From Chytriomyces cf. hyalinus JEL632 (lineage: Eukaryota > Chytridiomycota > Chytridiomycetes > Chytridiales > Chytriomycetaceae), in the NCBI GenBank assembly GCA_025435555.1, contig JAIWWG010000144.1, positions 1 to 63,479 of the forward strand: a stretch of 63,479 bases of DNA. Direction: 5' to 3'. Under the pieces are notes generated by a model, which was not told the DNA's origin, searched no databases, and saw only the letters and a program-made list of their open reading frames with translations. Within the stretch, counting starts at the first letter, position 1; each line of letters begins with the position of its first letter. Made by a program: the position numbers and the translations under genes. Below are positions 61,602-63,479 of this stretch, in pieces.

Positions 61602-62735
61602 ATGCAATTGAAAGCCTTCCTTGCCGGTGCCCTGCTTCTCCTCTCCCAAGTCTACGCGGCCCCTCTCACCGCTGTCGTCTCAGGCGACGCCGACCTCAAG
61701 ACACTCATGACCCTCGTCGCCGGTCAGCCTGCCATTCTGGGCGCCCTCGGTGGCTTCAAGGGAACTCTCTTCGCTCCCACTGACAAGGCATTTGAGGCAG
61801 TCGTCGCAGCAGGTTTCGACCCCACAAAGGCCGCCGACGTCGCGCGCGTTTTGCAGTACCATGTTGTTCCCAGTCTCTTCCCGGCTGCCTCTTTCAAGGC
61901 TGGAGACACTGCCTTCCTCACTACGCTCGAGGGCAGTGAGGTGAAGGGTACCCAAGAAGGCACTGTCATTAGCATCGGCTCTGCTGCTGCCTCCCCAGCC
62001 ACTGTGGTCAGGTCCCTGCCATTCGACGATGGTGTCGTGCACGTGATTGATGCTGTCCTTATCCCACCAGCCAACATTGTTGATGTTGCTACGGCTGGTA
62101 AACTTACAGCCCTCCTAGCTGCCTTGACCAAGGCTGGACTTGCTTCTACCGTCGCTGGACTCAAGAACGTGACTATCCTGGCTCCTGTCGATGAAGCGTT
62201 TGCCGCCATCAAGAGCGTTGCTGACACTCTCACTGTCGACCAACTCAAGCAAGTTCTCCTACTCCACGTTGTCCCAGGCATGGTCCACAGCACTGATATT
62301 CTTGCCGCCAAGTCCATCGACGCCTTGCCAACGCTCGCTGGAGGTAAAAACACGCTCAAGATCGCGGTTGACGGAGAAAATGTGCTCATCTCGGGAGCCA
62401 AAAACGACAATCCACCAGCCAAGGTCGTTGCAGCGGACATCTTTGCCGCCAATATGATTGTGCACGTCATTGACACGGTCCTCCTCCCAGACTTCGCCAA
62501 CGCAGTTGCCTCAGCCGCCGCCTCCTCTGCCGCCTCCTCTGCCGCACCCGCCGCCTCAGGAGCCTCTGCCGCCTCTGCTGCCCCTGCTTCTGGTTCCGCC
62601 TCTGGCGGCGCTAAGACCACCGGAGGTGCTGCCGCTACTTCCAGCCCCACCGCTGCTGCTTCTCCAAAGTCTGCCGGCATTGTTGCTGAAGTGAGCGCGT
62701 TGATTGTGTTTGCGGCCTCGGCCTTGGTGCTTTAA
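61602..62735 (+). CDS. GPI-anchored fasciclin (two FAS1 domains) protein
   Basis: The ATG at 61602 gives a signal peptide (MQLKAFLAGALLLLSQVYA). FAS1 domain 1 covers residues about 25-155 (GTLFAPTDKAFEAV, LQYHVVP, VVHVIDAVLIP). Domain 2 covers about 155-300 (VTILAPVDEAFAAI, LLLHVVPGMVHS, IVHVIDTVLLP). A Ser/Ala-rich stalk and a hydrophobic tail (AEVSALIVFAASALVL) predict GPI attachment. FAS1 proteins function in adhesion at the cell surface. Codon choice is strongly C-ending (for example GCC, CTC), unlike the rest of the window, which suggests high expression. Preceded by a long CAAAA-rich leader without stops in frame. Confidence 0.9.
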   Translation: MQLKAFLAGALLLLSQVYAAPLTAVVSGDADLKTLMTLVAGQPAILGALGGFKGTLFAPTDKAFEAVVAAGFDPTKAADVARVLQYHVVPSLFPAASFKAGDTAFLTTLEGSEVKGTQEGTVISIGSAAASPATVVRSLPFDDGVVHVIDAVLIPPANIVDVATAGKLTALLAALTKAGLASTVAGLKNVTILAPVDEAFAAIKSVADTLTVDQLKQVLLLHVVPGMVHSTDILAAKSIDALPTLAGGKNTLKIAVDGENVLISGAKNDNPPAKVVAADIFAANMIVHVIDTVLLPDFANAVASAAASSAASSAAPAASGASAASAAPASGSASGGAKTTGGAAATSSPTAAASPKSAGIVAEVSALIVFAASALVL

Positions 62736-63123
62736 TGTAACTGTCTTCCTGTATCATTTTGTTTTTCACGTATTCCGGCCGTGTTTTTTGTTTTGGTGTG
62801 AATTTTCTTCCTCCTATTCCTCCCCTTTTCTTTCTGTGACACACGCAGCTGGTTTTGAGCTTCAAAGCCTCTTTATTATACCGCAAATAAACTGAAATAG
62901 CTGTCAAAAGAAAGTAGTGTTTGGTGGAGTTTTTTTTTTCTGTATTCTGTGCGGGCCTGATTCTGACTGGGTAAGGTAGACAATGGCGCGAGTCAATTTG
63001 CACACAGGCAACACACCAATCAACCATATCACTTCGATACGTTCCAAAACATCTTCCAAAAAACCCAAAAACGCGACTCCTTTGACGGCTAGGAGTTGCC
63101 CTCGCAGGAGAAAGAACACTACC
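62736..63123. other. Intergenic region with polyadenylation signal
   Basis: Contains the fasciclin 3' UTR with AATAAA at 62886-62891 and, after about 62980, the leader of the next gene. A long T run at 62931-62939. No gene seen. Confidence 0.5.
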
Positions 63124-63479
63124 ATGAAAGTCATCAACCTCCTCGATAGTACCGGAGACTGCGTCCTGGACTCTGTCAGCGCCGATTACGAAGATTCATT
63201 TTGTTTGGACACATTCGCTGAATTGATTGCGGCGCATGAACATACGGAGCCGAAAGGGACAAAATGCTTCATCCTTGCGCGCGTGCAGACGTGGGACCAT
63301 AAGCAGCCGGAGAGGGCCTTCTATTCGTACTACAACGCGTATCATTTGAACAAGATCCTGTTTCAGACTCAGGTGACACAACAGCGAATGCATTGCTCCC
63401 CAACTTAATCCGACACCTCCTCACTCGGCCAAAAACTAACACTCGCACACATAAAAACAAGGTGTATGTACTTAACAAG
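63124..63479 (+). CDS. Conserved-looking fungal protein, 3' end outside window
   Basis: The ATG at 63124 (MKVINLLDSTGDCVLDSVSA) opens a frame with TKCFILARVQTWDHKQPERA and FYSYYNAYHLNKILFQTQ. At 63373 a GT donor (CAG|GTGACA) follows; the frame beyond gives only 11 further codons, so an intron probably starts there and the gene continues to the right. No known domain is recognised. Balanced composition and proper context after the fasciclin gene support a real host gene. Confidence 0.55.

Noticed and set aside
61724-62680. 318-codon minus-strand frame
   Set aside because: Shadow of the C-ending codon bias of the fasciclin gene on the plus strand.

Overview
The window looks like a chromosome segment of a fungus, probably a zoosporic early-diverging (chytrid-like) lineage, carrying a large endogenised Nucleocytoviricota (giant virus) insertion. 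The right end (about 56.8-63.5 kb) holds ordinary fungal genes with 53-61 nt GT-AG introns: a rhodopsin-like 7TM receptor, an arylamine N-acetyltransferase, a Ser-rich single-pass membrane protein, a CINP-like protein, a GPI-anchored two-FAS1 protein and the start of a conserved unknown. Organism and virus lineage are inferred; no major capsid or DNA polymerase gene lies here to fix the virus order.

Layout. 1-2.2 kb: the 3' part of an MSV199 + GIY-YIG-like viral protein (minus strand), a 74-nt-arm inverted repeat and a relic of a D5 helicase. 2.3-6.2 kb: NACHT-WD40 gene A (five exons). 6.4-9.6 kb: a repeat-containing protein sharing a new domain with the gene at 50.5 kb, and a SAM-domain gene. 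9.7-26.4 kb (minus strand): viral RPB1, four small viral genes, a DUF5760-like gene and an 8.9 kb fibre-like gene; RPB1 has one nonsense codon and the fibre gene is degenerate and truncated. 26.4-32.2 kb: a 315-bp piece of viral DNA identical to 49.0-49.3 kb, then NACHT-WD40 gene B (minus strand), broken by a 1.57 kb internal inversion. 32.7-52.3 kb: a compact viral block with D5 primase-helicase, a five-hairpin array, a TnpB/Fanzor relic, a second D5 relic, a conserved NCLDV membrane protein, a basic protein, a GlcNAc-type glycosyltransferase overlapping a Skp1/Elongin-C-like gene, VLTF2-like factor, a GT-B glycosyltransferase with one nonsense codon, a nine-exon LRR receptor-like gene, a DUF5901-like protein, TFIIB, a second fibre-like gene, a WLM-type metallopeptidase, the new-domain paralogue and an ankyrin protein. 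52.3-56.8 kb: a decayed PIF/Harbinger transposon with a Myb/SANT-like gene.

How it fits together. RPB1, TFIIB and VLTF2 are transcription components, D5 is the replicative primase-helicase, and the fibre, membrane and DUF5901-like proteins are likely virion parts. Many viral reading frames are intact while others carry single substitutions or one-base shifts, which suggests a fairly recent insertion in early decay. The two NACHT-WD40 paralogues sit in opposite orientation on either side of the RPB1-fibre block, and the intron-rich LRR gene is wedged between viral genes with a single base separating convergent stop codons.
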